Shown: positions 7,157 to 15,240, counted from the stretch's first letter. The stretch is DNA of 30,272 nucleotides from Pseudomonadota bacterium (GCA_023428245.1 JAEYYX010000052.1:1-30272); one strand, 5' to 3'. The notes: generated from the letters alone by a model not told the origin. Program-made: numbers and translations.

Positions 7157-7744
7157 TTACTGGGGGGGATTGGCGACGATGCCTGCGAGCCAGTCGTTGT
7201 AGCAAGTCAGCTCCTCCGGCTTGAACATGCCGACGTTGGGCATCTTCTCTCCGCAGGCATGGCCGCCGTTGACCTTCGTGTACATCAGGCTGCCCTGGAG
7301 GTTGCCCGGGGCGATGAGCTTCTCGGGGGTCGCAGGGCAATCGGGATTGCCGGTGGAGATGTTCCCGTACGTGGCGTCGGCGTTGTAGACGCGCGACTCC
7401 ACGCCGGGCGCGAGGAGATTCACGTTCCCGGTCGGCACAGTTGTCGTGTCCGTAGGGCTACCGTGGCAGATGGCGCTGCCACACCTCAGGTTGAGGATGG
7501 CGGGGATATCGCACGACGCGGAGGCGCCGCCGGAGCCCGGAGCGCCGCCGGAGCCCGGAGCACCGCCGGAGCCCGGAGCGCCGCCGGCAGCCGTCGGAGC
7601 GCCACCGGTCTCGACGGAAGAGTCGTCGCCAGGGCTAGCTTCGGAACAAGCGACACTGAGGAGGGCTACGGAAGCGAGGCAGCCGAGGACTGTGAGAGAA
7701 AAGCTACGAAGGGGGTGAGCGAGGGAAGAGGTCTTGTTGGTCAT
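7157..7744 (-). CDS. lipoprotein with CX4CH cytochrome c-like domain (copy 2)
   Basis: A 195-residue lipoprotein. A signal peptide ends at Cys33 (LLSVAC), followed by a Gly/Pro spacer with three exact SGGAPG-type repeats (about 47-75), then a compact domain. The domain has CDIPAIL, then Cys88-GSAI-Cys93-His94 (a CX4CH haem-like motif), NPDC, and HACGEKMPN with Met168, a plausible distal ligand, then CYNDWL. Six cysteines are shared with the neighbouring paralogue. CX4CH is a known non-canonical haem site in some cytochromes c3, so a monohaem electron carrier on the outer membrane is plausible. A disulphide-stabilised non-haem domain is the alternative. It lies 57 bases after its paralogue and 85 bases before the barrel protein. 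Confidence 0.72.
   Translation of the reverse strand: MTNKTSSLAHPLRSFSLTVLGCLASVALLSVACSEASPGDDSSVETGGAPTAAGGAPGSGGAPGSGGAPGSGGASASCDIPAILNLRCGSAICHGSPTDTTTVPTGNVNLLAPGVESRVYNADATYGNISTGNPDCPATPEKLIAPGNLQGSLMYTKVNGGHACGEKMPNVGMFKPEELTCYNDWLAGIVANPPQ
7524..7577 (-). repeat. three 18-bp tandem repeats encoding the lipoprotein spacer
   Basis: Three consecutive copies of an 18-bp unit (plus-strand start GCGCCGCCGGAGCCCGGA) with one substitution, plus a partial fourth. They encode the SGGAPG spacer repeats. In-frame unit gain or loss would change linker length without a frameshift. Confidence 0.9.
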
Positions 7745-7800
7745 GGGGGGGGAAGAAAGGGGGAGATGCGCTGAGAGGAGGCGCGGAGGAGGGGAGTGAT

Positions 7801-8397
7801 TTAAGGAGGGGTCGTTCTGACCTTTTCGAGCCAGTCGTTATAACAAGCTTTTTCGGCGTCAGTGATCTTGATGAGCTGCGGCATTTCGGCGCCGCAGGCG
7901 TACCCGCCGTTGACCTTGGACCACATGAGGCTCTTCTCGAGGCTCGTCGGATCGATGAGCTTCTCGGGAGGGCTTGGGCAATTGGGGTTGCCGGTGGTGA
8001 TGTTCTCGTAAGTGGCATCCACGTCATAGATGCGGCCTTCGACGCCGGGAGCGATCAGATTGACCGAGCCCGTCGGGGTTGCGCTCAGATCGGCGGTTCC
8101 GTGGCAGGGGCCAGCGCCACACTTGTTGAGGATTGCGGGCACGTCGCAATCTACCATCCCGCCGCCCCCGGCTCCGGGGCCACCGCCGCCTGCGCCCGGA
8201 CTCCCGCCGCTCGAGCTACCGCCCGAGGCAGGGACAGGGGTCGTGCCCAGAAAGCTGTCAGCGTCTTCGAGCTCGGCGCCGCCAGGACAAGCAGTCTGAG
8301 CGAGGGCTCCTAACAGAGTGATGACAAGTGCGGTGAGAGGAATGCCGCTGCGCCTCGGGGACTTGGGCCGGGCGCGGCTCGAAAGGTCAAAGCTCAC
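7801..8397 (-). CDS. lipoprotein with CX4CH cytochrome c-like domain (copy 1)
   Basis: A 198-residue paralogue of the next gene. It starts with GTG, has a signal peptide to Cys37 (AQTAC), then a Gly/Ser/Pro spacer (about 57-80) whose sequence differs from the copy 2 spacer. The conserved domain follows: CDVPAIL, Cys93-GAGP-Cys98-His99, NPNC, YACGAEMP, CYNDWL. The domains align without gaps over VNL..PGVE.R.Y..DATY.NI.TGNP and over SLM..KVNGG.ACG..MP, so this is a clear gene duplication while the linkers diverged. The role is probably electron transfer or metal binding at the cell surface, in the same unit as its paralogue and the barrel protein. Haem attachment is inferred from CXnCH plus a conserved Met only. 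Confidence 0.72.
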   Translation of the reverse strand: MSFDLSSRARPKSPRRSGIPLTALVITLLGALAQTACPGGAELEDADSFLGTTPVPASGGSSSGGSPGAGGGGPGAGGGGMVDCDVPAILNKCGAGPCHGTADLSATPTGSVNLIAPGVEGRIYDVDATYENITTGNPNCPSPPEKLIDPTSLEKSLMWSKVNGGYACGAEMPQLIKITDAEKACYNDWLEKVRTTPP

Positions 8398-8615
8398 GGG
8401 CGCAGCTTAGCTTGAAGTTCCGGCAAATGCTGCATTTTCACTGGAGCCGGATGGGGCACATTTCATCCCCTGTATCCCTTTGCGCACAGAGGATGACCTC
8501 GAGCCAGAGAACCGATTGCGCTTAGGTTGTTAAAGTTCGTTTTGAAAAGAACGTGAGCGCGATTCCGCGAAATGGAGCCGCGGTGATCGATACATTGCAC
8601 CTGAGAGAGACGAGC

Positions 8616-8667
8616 GCGCTCCATCGTCGCGCTCCATCGTCGCGCTCCATCGTCACGCTCAATCGTC
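8616..8667. repeat. 13-bp tandem repeat (4 copies) covering the DAHP synthase stop codon
   Basis: Three perfect copies of GCGCTCCATCGTC (8616-8628, 8629-8641, 8642-8654) and a fourth with two changes (ACGCTCAATCGTC, 8655-8667). The fourth copy contains the last codons and TGA of the DAHP synthase gene. The rest of the gap 8398-8615 holds an AT-rich patch (8526-8552) but no gene. Confidence 0.92.
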
Positions 8668-9753
8668 GAGCGCACGACCGCTGCGCTCGCGTCGCACGCG
8701 AACGGCGGCGGCGAGGCGCTCCAGGACCGGCACCGTTTGGTCGAAGCCGAGGCAGGCGTCGGTGATGCTTTGGCCGAATGTGAGCGGTTTGCCAGGCGCG
8801 GCGTCCTGACGTCCCGGTTCGATGAAGCTCTCGATCATGACGCCGATCAAGCCGCGGTTGCCCTCTTCGAGTTGTGCGGCGAGGGCTTCGGCGACCTTCA
8901 GCTGGTTGTTGTGATTCTTCTCACTGTTGGCGTGGCTACAATCGACCATCACGCCGCGCGTCACGCCGGCCTTCACGAGCTGGGCCAGGGCGGCGTTCAC
9001 GTGTTCGGCTGAATAGTTCGGGCCCTGCGAGCCGCCGCGCAGAATGACGTGGCAATCGCGGTTCCCACGGGTGGAGACGATGGCGGCGAGGCCCTGTTTC
9101 GTCACGGAGAGGAAGTGGTGAGGGTGGGCGGCGGAGGCGACCGCGTCGACGGCGATCTGGACGTTGCCGCCGGTGCCGTTCTTGAAACCGACGGGCATCG
9201 AGAGGCCGCTCGCGAGCTCGCGGTGAACCTGGCTCTCGGTGGTGCGGGCACCAATTGCGCCCCAGCTCACGAGATCGGCGACGAATTGCGGAGAGATCGG
9301 ATCGAGGAATTCGGTGCCCGTCGGCATGCCGAGGTCGACCACACTGCGCAGGAAGGTTCGAGCGACGCGGAGCCCGTGATTGATCTGGAAGGAGCCGTCG
9401 AGGTTCGGGTCGTTGATGAGCCCTTTCCACCCGACCGTGGTGCGCGGCTTCTCGAAGTAAGTGCGCATGATGATGTGCAAATCGCCGGCGAGCCGATCGC
9501 GCACAGGGATCAACCGACGGGCGTACTCGAGGCCGGCTTCTGGACTGTGGACCGAACAGGGACCAACGACGACGAGCAGGCGATCATCTTGGCCGTCGAT
9601 GATGCGCGCCGCTGCTTCACGGGCGCGGGTCGTCGTCTCGATCTGCGCGTCGCTCGCGGGGATCTCCTCCATGATGATGGCGGGGGGGATCAGCGGGCGG
9701 AGCTGGTCGATACGAAGATCGTCGGTGGTTCGGCTCAACATGGCGGCGAACAC
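8659..9753 (-). CDS. 3-deoxy-7-phosphoheptulonate (DAHP) synthase, type I alpha
   Basis: A 364-residue enzyme joining phosphoenolpyruvate and erythrose 4-phosphate, the first step of the shikimate pathway to aromatic amino acids. Motifs include VGPCSVHSP (about residue 62), KPRTTVGWKGL (about 102), GARTTESQVHRELASGLSMP (about 168), KNGTGG and VMVDCSHANSEKN (metal and PEP ligands). Length and order match AroF/AroG/AroH enzymes; which feedback type it is cannot be told. ATG codons at residues 1 and 5 are both possible starts. It stands alone, with the convergent or neighbouring genes being unrelated. The C-terminal Asp-Asp-stop lies inside a 13-bp tandem repeat, so its end has been subject to slippage or duplication. 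Confidence 0.97.
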   Translation of the reverse strand: MFAAMLSRTTDDLRIDQLRPLIPPAIIMEEIPASDAQIETTTRAREAAARIIDGQDDRLLVVVGPCSVHSPEAGLEYARRLIPVRDRLAGDLHIIMRTYFEKPRTTVGWKGLINDPNLDGSFQINHGLRVARTFLRSVVDLGMPTGTEFLDPISPQFVADLVSWGAIGARTTESQVHRELASGLSMPVGFKNGTGGNVQIAVDAVASAAHPHHFLSVTKQGLAAIVSTRGNRDCHVILRGGSQGPNYSAEHVNAALAQLVKAGVTRGVMVDCSHANSEKNHNNQLKVAEALAAQLEEGNRGLIGVMIESFIEPGRQDAAPGKPLTFGQSITDACLGFDQTVPVLERLAAAVRVRRERSGRALDD

Positions 9754-9892
9754 TTGGCCCGAGTTGGCGCCTCGTCAAGGAGACAGGGCCCCGGCCCCCC
9801 TCTCTTTTTCACCGAGCGGCACCGAGAGGTGGGGTTCAGGTGGACACTCGCCGTGGGGACGCCCCGCGGGGAGGTGGATCGGCGACCCCAAC

Positions 9893-9928
9893 GAGAAAAG
9901 GCCCTTCGCGCAGCGCGCTGGTCGCCTT
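9893..9928 (-). terminator. possible terminator after the 9968-10558 lipoprotein gene
   Basis: On the minus strand AAGGC...GCCTT (9928-9924 with 9902-9898) encloses a self-complementary AGCGCGCT element and is followed by TTCTC. The stem is short and the U-run weak. It sits 40 bases after the stop. Confidence 0.35.
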
Positions 9929-9967
9929 GCGGGGTTGCTCGAGGGGAGCGGGCGCGGGCTTTTCAGT

Positions 9968-10558
9968 TCAGGGCGAGCGGAGATCGGCGCGCGGCCCGTA
10001 GCCTGTCAGTTCGGACTGAACGCGTGTCACCTCCGAGTCGGAGTCGCCTTCGACGACGATGCGGACGAGGCCGACACCGGGGCAATAGGTCGATTCAGCG
10101 GTTTTCGCGGGCGAGCGCTCGACGGTCACGAGGCATCCCTCGAAGGTGCCCGCGGGGACCGTCACCTGCCGATCGAGGCTCTCGATTGTCGTTTGGCCGA
10201 AGGGGCCAGGGAACCTGTGGCCGACTTCGAGGGGCTCTTCGAGCCAAATGCCGCCTTCGGCACGCTCGACGCGGCGAGGGCTGATGCGAAAGCGAGTGCG
10301 GCGCCCGGCGATCCAGATCTCGCCTTGGGACTCGGAGGGGCGCTCGATCTCCATCACGAAATAGGAGGTTCCTCCGAGGTCATCACGGGTCACGAAGGAG
10401 AGAACTGTCTGGTTCTCGAAGGGAAGGAAATCGTGGACGGTGAGCGGCCCGCTCCGCGCCGGTGGCGCGGATTCCGGGGCTTTTGGGCCGCCGCAGGCGA
10501 CAAGCAAGAGGGAGAGCGCGCCGAGGCTCGTTGCTCTGAAGGTTCGAGCGGGGCTCAA
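9968..10558 (-). CDS. secreted lipoprotein with PAGTF...YxPGVGLV-type domain
   Basis: A 196-residue lipoprotein. The frame is open further upstream without any signal-like sequence. A TTG at 10558 preceded by GAGGCGAG gives a clean lipoprotein signal (SLGALSLLLVAC, Cys21), so it is chosen as start. After the spacer comes a beta-rich domain: LPFENQTVLSFVTRDD, VPAGTFEGCLVTVE and STYCPGVGLVRIVVEGD. The PAGTF..C(L/V) and Y.PGVGLV pair occurs in a widespread family of envelope lipoproteins of unknown role. Two cysteines in those motifs could form a disulphide. It follows the small membrane protein gene by 53 bases on the same strand. Function unknown. Confidence 0.75.
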   Translation of the reverse strand: MSPARTFRATSLGALSLLLVACGGPKAPESAPPARSGPLTVHDFLPFENQTVLSFVTRDDLGGTSYFVMEIERPSESQGEIWIAGRRTRFRISPRRVERAEGGIWLEEPLEVGHRFPGPFGQTTIESLDRQVTVPAGTFEGCLVTVERSPAKTAESTYCPGVGLVRIVVEGDSDSEVTRVQSELTGYGPRADLRSP

Positions 10559-10611
10559 AAGGACTCGCCTCTTCGAGGGGCGAGGCTGCTTCGATAAGAG
10601 TCGGGGCGCGC

Positions 10612-10872
10612 TCAATGGAACCCGCCTCCGTAGGTCAGGGCCGCAATCGCGAAGAGGAGCGCAAAGGCAATGAGGTAGAGCTGGGCGCCCGTGGGATCTG
10701 GGCGCAGCCGTTCGAGCAGGGCGTCGACTGCCTTGACGGTCTCCTGGTCTTGTCGCGCGAGAGCCTCTTTTCGGAGGGTCTCGGCGTGGGTTCTGAGGCG
10801 GCGATAGTCGCCGAGCTGGAAGAGGGTCTGGAGCTCTTCGAGGCTGGGCTCGGGGGCGGCGTCGCGCGTCAT
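10612..10872 (-). CDS. small C-terminally anchored membrane protein
   Basis: An 86-residue protein: a charged helical N-terminal part (SLEELQTLFQLGDYRRLRTHAE, RQDQETVKAVDALLERLRPDP) and one C-terminal membrane helix (YLIAFALLFAIAALTY). The frame is open upstream to 11082, but that would overlap the MBOAT gene by 92 bases. Internal ATGs at 10944 and 10872 are the realistic starts, and 10872 gives a natural N-terminus (MTRDAAPEPS). No ribosome site is strong at either. The N-terminal pattern resembles a single TPR-like helical pair. Function unknown; it lies between an acyltransferase and a lipoprotein. Confidence 0.6.
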   Translation of the reverse strand: MTRDAAPEPSLEELQTLFQLGDYRRLRTHAETLRKEALARQDQETVKAVDALLERLRPDPTGAQLYLIAFALLFAIAALTYGGGFH

Positions 10873-10990
10873 CCGAGCAAGGGCAGCGCAAAAACGGGGC
10901 TCGCACAAGGCGCGGGGAAGTTCTTCCGCATCTGGGGCGTACATTTCAGGTTCGGCCGCTGGCGCTCGTGCCCCCCCAGGGGCCTCTCGC

Positions 10991-12427
10991 TCAGAACTGG
11001 AAATAGACGAAGGGGACAGCGTCCGCCTGGACCATTTTGCGCAGGAGCACCATGCAGCCAAAGAGAAGGGCGCCCTGAGCAACGGCGGGCATGCGCACGA
11101 AGCCGTTCCGCGCGCCCTCGTAGAGACGCTCGGGGACGAAGTGGAAGACGAGGCCGATAGCCAAGACGGAGACCACGGGAGCGCTCAGGTTCGGATGGTA
11201 CGTGGTCGCGGAGGCGAGGCGATCGAAAATCAGGAGCGCTCCGGTGAAGGAATCGGAGCGGAAAAAGATCCAGGCGGCGCACACCAAGTGGAATGTGAGA
11301 AGGACCTGAAGGGGACGGAGCCAAGATTTCGGGGTCCCGAGGCTCGGCGAGCTCGCCCCACGCGAGCTGCGCAGATCCTTCGCTAGACGCTCGATGGCGA
11401 GGAGCGCTCCATGAATTCCTCCCCAGACTACAAAGGTCCAAGCTGCGCCGTGCCAGAGCCCGCCGAGCAGCATCGTGAGGAGCAGGTTCCGATAGGTCTT
11501 CAGCTGGCCGTGTCGGTTGCCCCCGAGGGGGATGTACAGGTAGTCGCGGAGCCAGGTGGACAGGGAGATGTGCCAGCGGCGCCAGAAATCGGTGATGCTG
11601 TGGGCTTTGTAGGGGGAGTCGAAGTTCTTCGGGAAGACGACGCCGAGGAGCGCGGCTGAGCCGATCGCGATGTCCGTGTAACCGGAGAAGTCACAGTAGA
11701 TCTGGAGCGCGTAGCCCAGCACCGCCGCGTAGACCTCGAGGGCCGAGTACATGAGCGGCGAATCGAAGACTCGATCGACCAAGTTGACGGCGAGGTAGTC
11801 GCCGATCACGACCTTCTTGATGAGCCCGAGGGTCACCAGAAAGATCGCCGCGCTGCCGCGCTCTGGGTCCCAGACGGGCGAGCGCCCGAGCTGAGGCAGG
11901 AGGTCGCGGGGGCGGACGATCGGCCCTGCGACGAGGTGCGGAAAGAAGGCGACGAAGGTCAGGTATTCGAAGTAGCTGTCGTGAGGCTCGAACTCTCGAC
12001 GATAGACGTCGATCACGTAGCTCATCGACTCGAAGGTGAAGAAGCTGATGCCGACGGGGAGCGCGATATCGAGCTGCTCCGGGGGGATCTGAACGTCGAA
12101 GAGAGAGAGCAGCCCCCGCGCCGCGTCGAAGCCGAACTGGGCGTACTTGAAGAAGGCGAGCACGCCGAGGTTCATCACCACGGTGCCGACGAGCCAGGCG
12201 CGGCGAGCGCTCTGGGTTTTTGCCTGGTGGATGCGCTGGGCCAGCCAGAAGTCGGCGCTCGAGGAGCCAATGATGAGCGGGAGGAACCGCACGTCCCACT
12301 CCGAGTAGAAATAATAACTAGCGCCGAGCAGGAACAGGAGGCGAGCCCGGGGCCGGCTCCGGAGGAGCCACGCGATGACGAAGACGATCGCGAAGAAGAC
12401 GGCGTAGGTGAGAGTATTGAAGAGCAC
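10991..12427 (-). CDS. MBOAT-family O-acyltransferase (AlgI/DltB type)
   Basis: A 478-residue inner-membrane protein with about ten hydrophobic segments. Members move acyl groups, usually acetyl, across or at the membrane onto polysaccharides or teichoic acids. Diagnostic blocks are VGISFFTFESMSYVIDVYR (about 125-143), FPHLVAGPIVRPRDLLPQL, FWRRWHISLSTWLRDYLYIP (about 281-300) and GGLWHGAAW with the catalytic His near 326, then a second His at 339. Length fits AlgI. AlgI normally works with AlgJ/AlgX/AlgF-like or SGNH partners that pass acetyl to the polymer, but none is in this window. The partner must be elsewhere or the substrate is different. It is transcribed divergently from a coiled-coil lipoprotein. 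Confidence 0.93.
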   Translation of the reverse strand: MLFNTLTYAVFFAIVFVIAWLLRSRPRARLLFLLGASYYFYSEWDVRFLPLIIGSSSADFWLAQRIHQAKTQSARRAWLVGTVVMNLGVLAFFKYAQFGFDAARGLLSLFDVQIPPEQLDIALPVGISFFTFESMSYVIDVYRREFEPHDSYFEYLTFVAFFPHLVAGPIVRPRDLLPQLGRSPVWDPERGSAAIFLVTLGLIKKVVIGDYLAVNLVDRVFDSPLMYSALEVYAAVLGYALQIYCDFSGYTDIAIGSAALLGVVFPKNFDSPYKAHSITDFWRRWHISLSTWLRDYLYIPLGGNRHGQLKTYRNLLLTMLLGGLWHGAAWTFVVWGGIHGALLAIERLAKDLRSSRGASSPSLGTPKSWLRPLQVLLTFHLVCAAWIFFRSDSFTGALLIFDRLASATTYHPNLSAPVVSVLAIGLVFHFVPERLYEGARNGFVRMPAVAQGALLFGCMVLLRKMVQADAVPFVYFQF

Positions 12428-12442
12428 CGAGGGAACTCCGGT

Positions 12443-12448
12443 TATACT
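12443..12448 (+). promoter_or_regulatory. -10 box candidate for the 12550 lipoprotein gene
   Basis: TATACT at 12443-12448 is a strong -10 in an otherwise GC-rich region. A TTGAAG at 12417-12422 would leave 20-bp spacing, too long for a typical -35, so only the -10 is supported. Confidence 0.35.
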
Positions 12449-12549
12449 GGAACATGTGGCATCACGAGAGAGCCCGGACGGGGGCGCTTCGCCGCTTGCC
12501 CCCGAAGCCCTTGACGGATGATTTCCCTGAGGCTCACTCTCTGCCGCCC

Positions 12550-13515
12550 ATGGCCAGGTCTTCCTTTTCGCTCCTTATCGCAGTGATGGCGCTCGCCGCC
12601 TGCCAGAATCAGGCCCCCCCCACGTCAGCTTCCTCGGCGGGAGAGCCCGCTTACGCGGAACGTTACCCCGCAGCTCTCGCCACCTTGGCGGCGGAATTTG
12701 AAGAAGATGAGGCGAAGCTCGGAACCGAGAGTGAGAAGCTCACGTCGTTGCCGGGAGAGCTTCGTGAGCCGAAGTGGCTCGAGGTGTCCGCGGTGTACGA
12801 GCGAGCCGATCAGGCCGGGACGCGCGCTGATTACGTCGCCGAGCGAGACGACCTCGAGCGCGTTGAGCGCTTCTATGCGGAGAGCCGAGACAAACTGCGC
12901 CAGAAGGTCGTCGGCGCAGCGAACTATGCCGCGAAACAGAGGTCCTGTGACGTGGAGCTCTCTGGAGCGGTTTCTGGTTCCCTCGACAAGGCTTTCGAGA
13001 AAGAGATCGAAGAGCGCCTCCGCTCCCACAACCCCGCTCACCGCTACATCGAAGATCACGAGGAACAGCTCGGGAAGAAGAACCTCGAGGCTCTCGTGAA
13101 GCAGGCGGACACGATCACGGGCCTGAGCTACCTCGCCCGGACCAAACTCCCGCGCGCCCAGCAGGAGCTCCAGGCGCTGATCGATGAAGAAGCCTCGGTG
13201 AAGCGCACCCTCGAGCTCCAGAAGATGCAAGCTGATCGAACCTTGGACGATCCGAACTCATCGAAGCTCGCCCGGGAGCGGGCAGCGGAGCGCTCTCGGG
13301 CTGCGGCGGATGCCCTCGGACGTTTTGATGCGGACGTCGAGCGCGCGAAAGCTCTACTGAACGAGCTCGAGAAGCGGAGCGAGGAAGCGACCAAGCGCTA
13401 CCAGAAGGCCTACGACCTGCTTCAGACGGCTGTCGAAGACAAAGCCGACGAAGCGCACGAGAAGGCTCAGTCCGAGAAGGAAAAGGAGATCCAAAAAGCG
13501 GTGGCGAAGAAGTGA
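12550..13515 (+). CDS. coiled-coil lipoprotein
   Basis: A 321-residue lipoprotein. The ATG at 12550 gives a classic signal (SFSLLIAVMALAAC, Cys18); the frame extends 32 codons further upstream but without a signal-like sequence. Most of the mature protein is charged, with long heptad-like helices (about 40-130 and 190-321), very rich in Glu, Lys, Arg and Ala, and ends in a Lys-rich tail (KEKEIQKAVAKK). Only one cysteine (RSCDVELSG) lies in the body. This shape suits a periplasmic spacer or scaffold anchored in a membrane. No enzymatic motif is seen. It is divergent from the MBOAT gene and may be monocistronic. Confidence 0.8.
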   Translation: MARSSFSLLIAVMALAACQNQAPPTSASSAGEPAYAERYPAALATLAAEFEEDEAKLGTESEKLTSLPGELREPKWLEVSAVYERADQAGTRADYVAERDDLERVERFYAESRDKLRQKVVGAANYAAKQRSCDVELSGAVSGSLDKAFEKEIEERLRSHNPAHRYIEDHEEQLGKKNLEALVKQADTITGLSYLARTKLPRAQQELQALIDEEASVKRTLELQKMQADRTLDDPNSSKLARERAAERSRAAADALGRFDADVERAKALLNELEKRSEEATKRYQKAYDLLQTAVEDKADEAHEKAQSEKEKEIQKAVAKK

Positions 13516-13542
13516 ACGGGGCGCGTTCGAGCCGCGCGCCTC

Positions 13543-13579
13543 ATGCGCGGGCTCGGGTGAGGTGTGATGCGCGGGCTCG
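13543..13579. repeat. 13-bp direct repeat after the coiled-coil lipoprotein gene
   Basis: ATGCGCGGGCTCG occurs at 13543-13555 and 13567-13579 (24-bp period). The first copy also pairs partly with GAGCCGCGCG upstream to form a GC-rich hairpin that may stop the plus-strand transcript. Confidence 0.7.
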
Positions 13580-13607
13580 CGCGCAGGGCGCGGACGCGCG
13601 TTTCAGC

Positions 13608-13672
13608 GACGACGATGCGCTGGCTCGACGAGAGAGCGCGGCGTGAGCGCTCAGACGACGACGATGCGCTGG
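13608..13672. repeat. 16-bp direct repeat, one copy encoding the end of the GNAT-nitrilase
   Basis: GACGACGATGCGCTGG at 13608-13623 and 13657-13672, 49 bp apart. The second copy encodes the QRIVV codons just before the stop; the first lies beyond the stop. Confidence 0.85.
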
Positions 13673-15240
13673 ATGGGGGTTCGCGCAGTCAGAGAGTAGA
13701 GATCTTCGCGCCGGTCGAGCAGCGGCCGAACTGAGGCGGACTGGCGCTGGATGTCGAGGGCCCCGAGATCGAGATCGGCCACGACTACGGTCTGAGTGTT
13801 GACGATGCCTTCGGCGGCGACGCCGTCCATCGGAAATGCGAAGTCGCTCGGGGTACAGATCGCGGCCTGCCCGTAGTTCAAGAACATAGCGGGACTGCGG
13901 GAGAGGCCGCCGACGTTTCCCGCCATGACCACGTAGACCATGTTCTCAACGGCGCGCGCCTGAGCGCAGTAGCGCACGCGGAGGTAACTCTTTCGCTCAT
14001 CGGTCGCGAAGGGGTTCAAGATGATGTCGACGCCGTGCTGGACTAAGAGGCGGACAAGCTCGGGGAACTCGATATCATAACAGATCACGATGGCGAGTCG
14101 GCCGAGGGGGGTCTCGAAGACCTTGATGCCTTCGCCAGGAGTGATGCCCCAAAATTCGCGCTCAGCGGGTGTGACGTGGAGTTTTTCTTGCTCGTAGACA
14201 GCGCCGCTCGGCGTGAAAAACTGAGCCACGTTGCGCATCGAGCCGCCACGATCGAACGGAATCGTGCCGCCGACGATATAGAGCTGGTGCGTTCGGGCGA
14301 GTCCCCGAAACAGCTCCCGGACCTCCGGGACGAGCTCGGAGAGGCGTCTGACGCACTCCTTCAGAGACAGCCCCCGGGGAAACGAGGAGAAGAGCTGCGC
14401 CGTCATGAACTCTGGAAAGACCAAGAGGTGGCTGTCGTAGCTGGCGGCGGCTTGGGCGAAGAACTCGACCTGCTCGGCGAACTCTCCGAAATGGGAAATT
14501 TTGTGCTGGTCGTATTGAGCCGCGCACACGCGCACGTGGCGAGTGGTACGGCGAATCGGCGCGCCCGCGATCAGGCGCTTGCGCTCCTGGTAGTGCGGGT
14601 TTGGCATCACGAGGTGCGTTGCGTAGCCGAGGCTCTCCTGGTCCTCGAGGTACCCGAGGTGCACTCCGCGGACCTCGTAGCCGGCGCGGAGGTGCGCGCT
14701 CAGAGCGCGGTCTTTCAACTCCCCTCGCTTGACGCGCTCGACGTACTCGAGCGCCGTGAGGATACCTTTGTAGGAAGCGAAGCCGGGAATGCGTCCGCCC
14801 GCGACCAGCTGCTTGAGGTTGTGGCGTTTGAGGAGCGTGCGACGTCCGGCATAGAGAGCCTGGGCGATGCCGCGGCCTTGGTAGTCCGGGTGGACCGCGA
14901 GGTCGGCTCCGTAGAGCGTCTGTCCGGAGGGGGTGTGGGTACTGAAGGTGCCGTAGCCGGTGATCTCGGCGTGGTTGTACCAGGGGCTCTCGTCGTCGAG
15001 CTGGACGATCAGACTCGTCGCGTAACCGACGATCTTCTTTCCGAGCACTGCGACGAGCTGACCGGTGGGGAAAGCTGTGATCTGAAGATGATATTCGCGC
15101 TCGGTGGCGATGTTCACCGAGGGCCACTCGGAGTAGGCAGCCCGCGCTACGGCCACGATCCCGGGGACATCTTCGGCCTTGGCGGTGCGCACCTTGACGC
15201 GTTCGCCTTTGTCGGCGCGCCCCTCTCCCGATTCTGTCAT
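13651..15240 (-). CDS. GNAT acetyltransferase-nitrilase fusion
   Basis: A 529-residue bifunctional-looking protein. Residues 16-215 form a GNAT domain (acetyl-CoA loop HPDYQGRGIAQAL near 117-129). Residues 235-525 form a carbon-nitrogen hydrolase domain with the catalytic triad visible: Glu277 in FPEF, Lys353 in EKLHVTP and Cys387 in ICYDIEFPE. Nitrilase-family enzymes split amides or nitriles through the Cys thiol. The same GNAT-nitrilase fusion exists in other bacteria, but its substrate is not established. The start ATG overlaps the histidine kinase stop (ATGA, 15240-15237), so it is translated with the kinase. Its 3' end is inside a duplicated 16-bp sequence. The domain call is firm; the pathway is unknown. 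Confidence 0.93.
   Translation of the reverse strand: MTESGEGRADKGERVKVRTAKAEDVPGIVAVARAAYSEWPSVNIATEREYHLQITAFPTGQLVAVLGKKIVGYATSLIVQLDDESPWYNHAEITGYGTFSTHTPSGQTLYGADLAVHPDYQGRGIAQALYAGRRTLLKRHNLKQLVAGGRIPGFASYKGILTALEYVERVKRGELKDRALSAHLRAGYEVRGVHLGYLEDQESLGYATHLVMPNPHYQERKRLIAGAPIRRTTRHVRVCAAQYDQHKISHFGEFAEQVEFFAQAAASYDSHLLVFPEFMTAQLFSSFPRGLSLKECVRRLSELVPEVRELFRGLARTHQLYIVGGTIPFDRGGSMRNVAQFFTPSGAVYEQEKLHVTPAEREFWGITPGEGIKVFETPLGRLAIVICYDIEFPELVRLLVQHGVDIILNPFATDERKSYLRVRYCAQARAVENMVYVVMAGNVGGLSRSPAMFLNYGQAAICTPSDFAFPMDGVAAEGIVNTQTVVVADLDLGALDIQRQSASVRPLLDRREDLYSLTARTPIQRIVVV

Noticed and set aside
7524..7577. Short regular repeats considered as a CRISPR array
   Set aside because: Units are 18 bp and contiguous with no spacers, and they encode an in-frame SGGAPG linker. 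No cas genes are present.
9049..10597. Long plus-strand frames across DAHP synthase and the lipoprotein gene
   Set aside because: They are antisense to conserved enzymes, have no domain, and show the Glu/Arg/Gly-rich composition of mirror frames.
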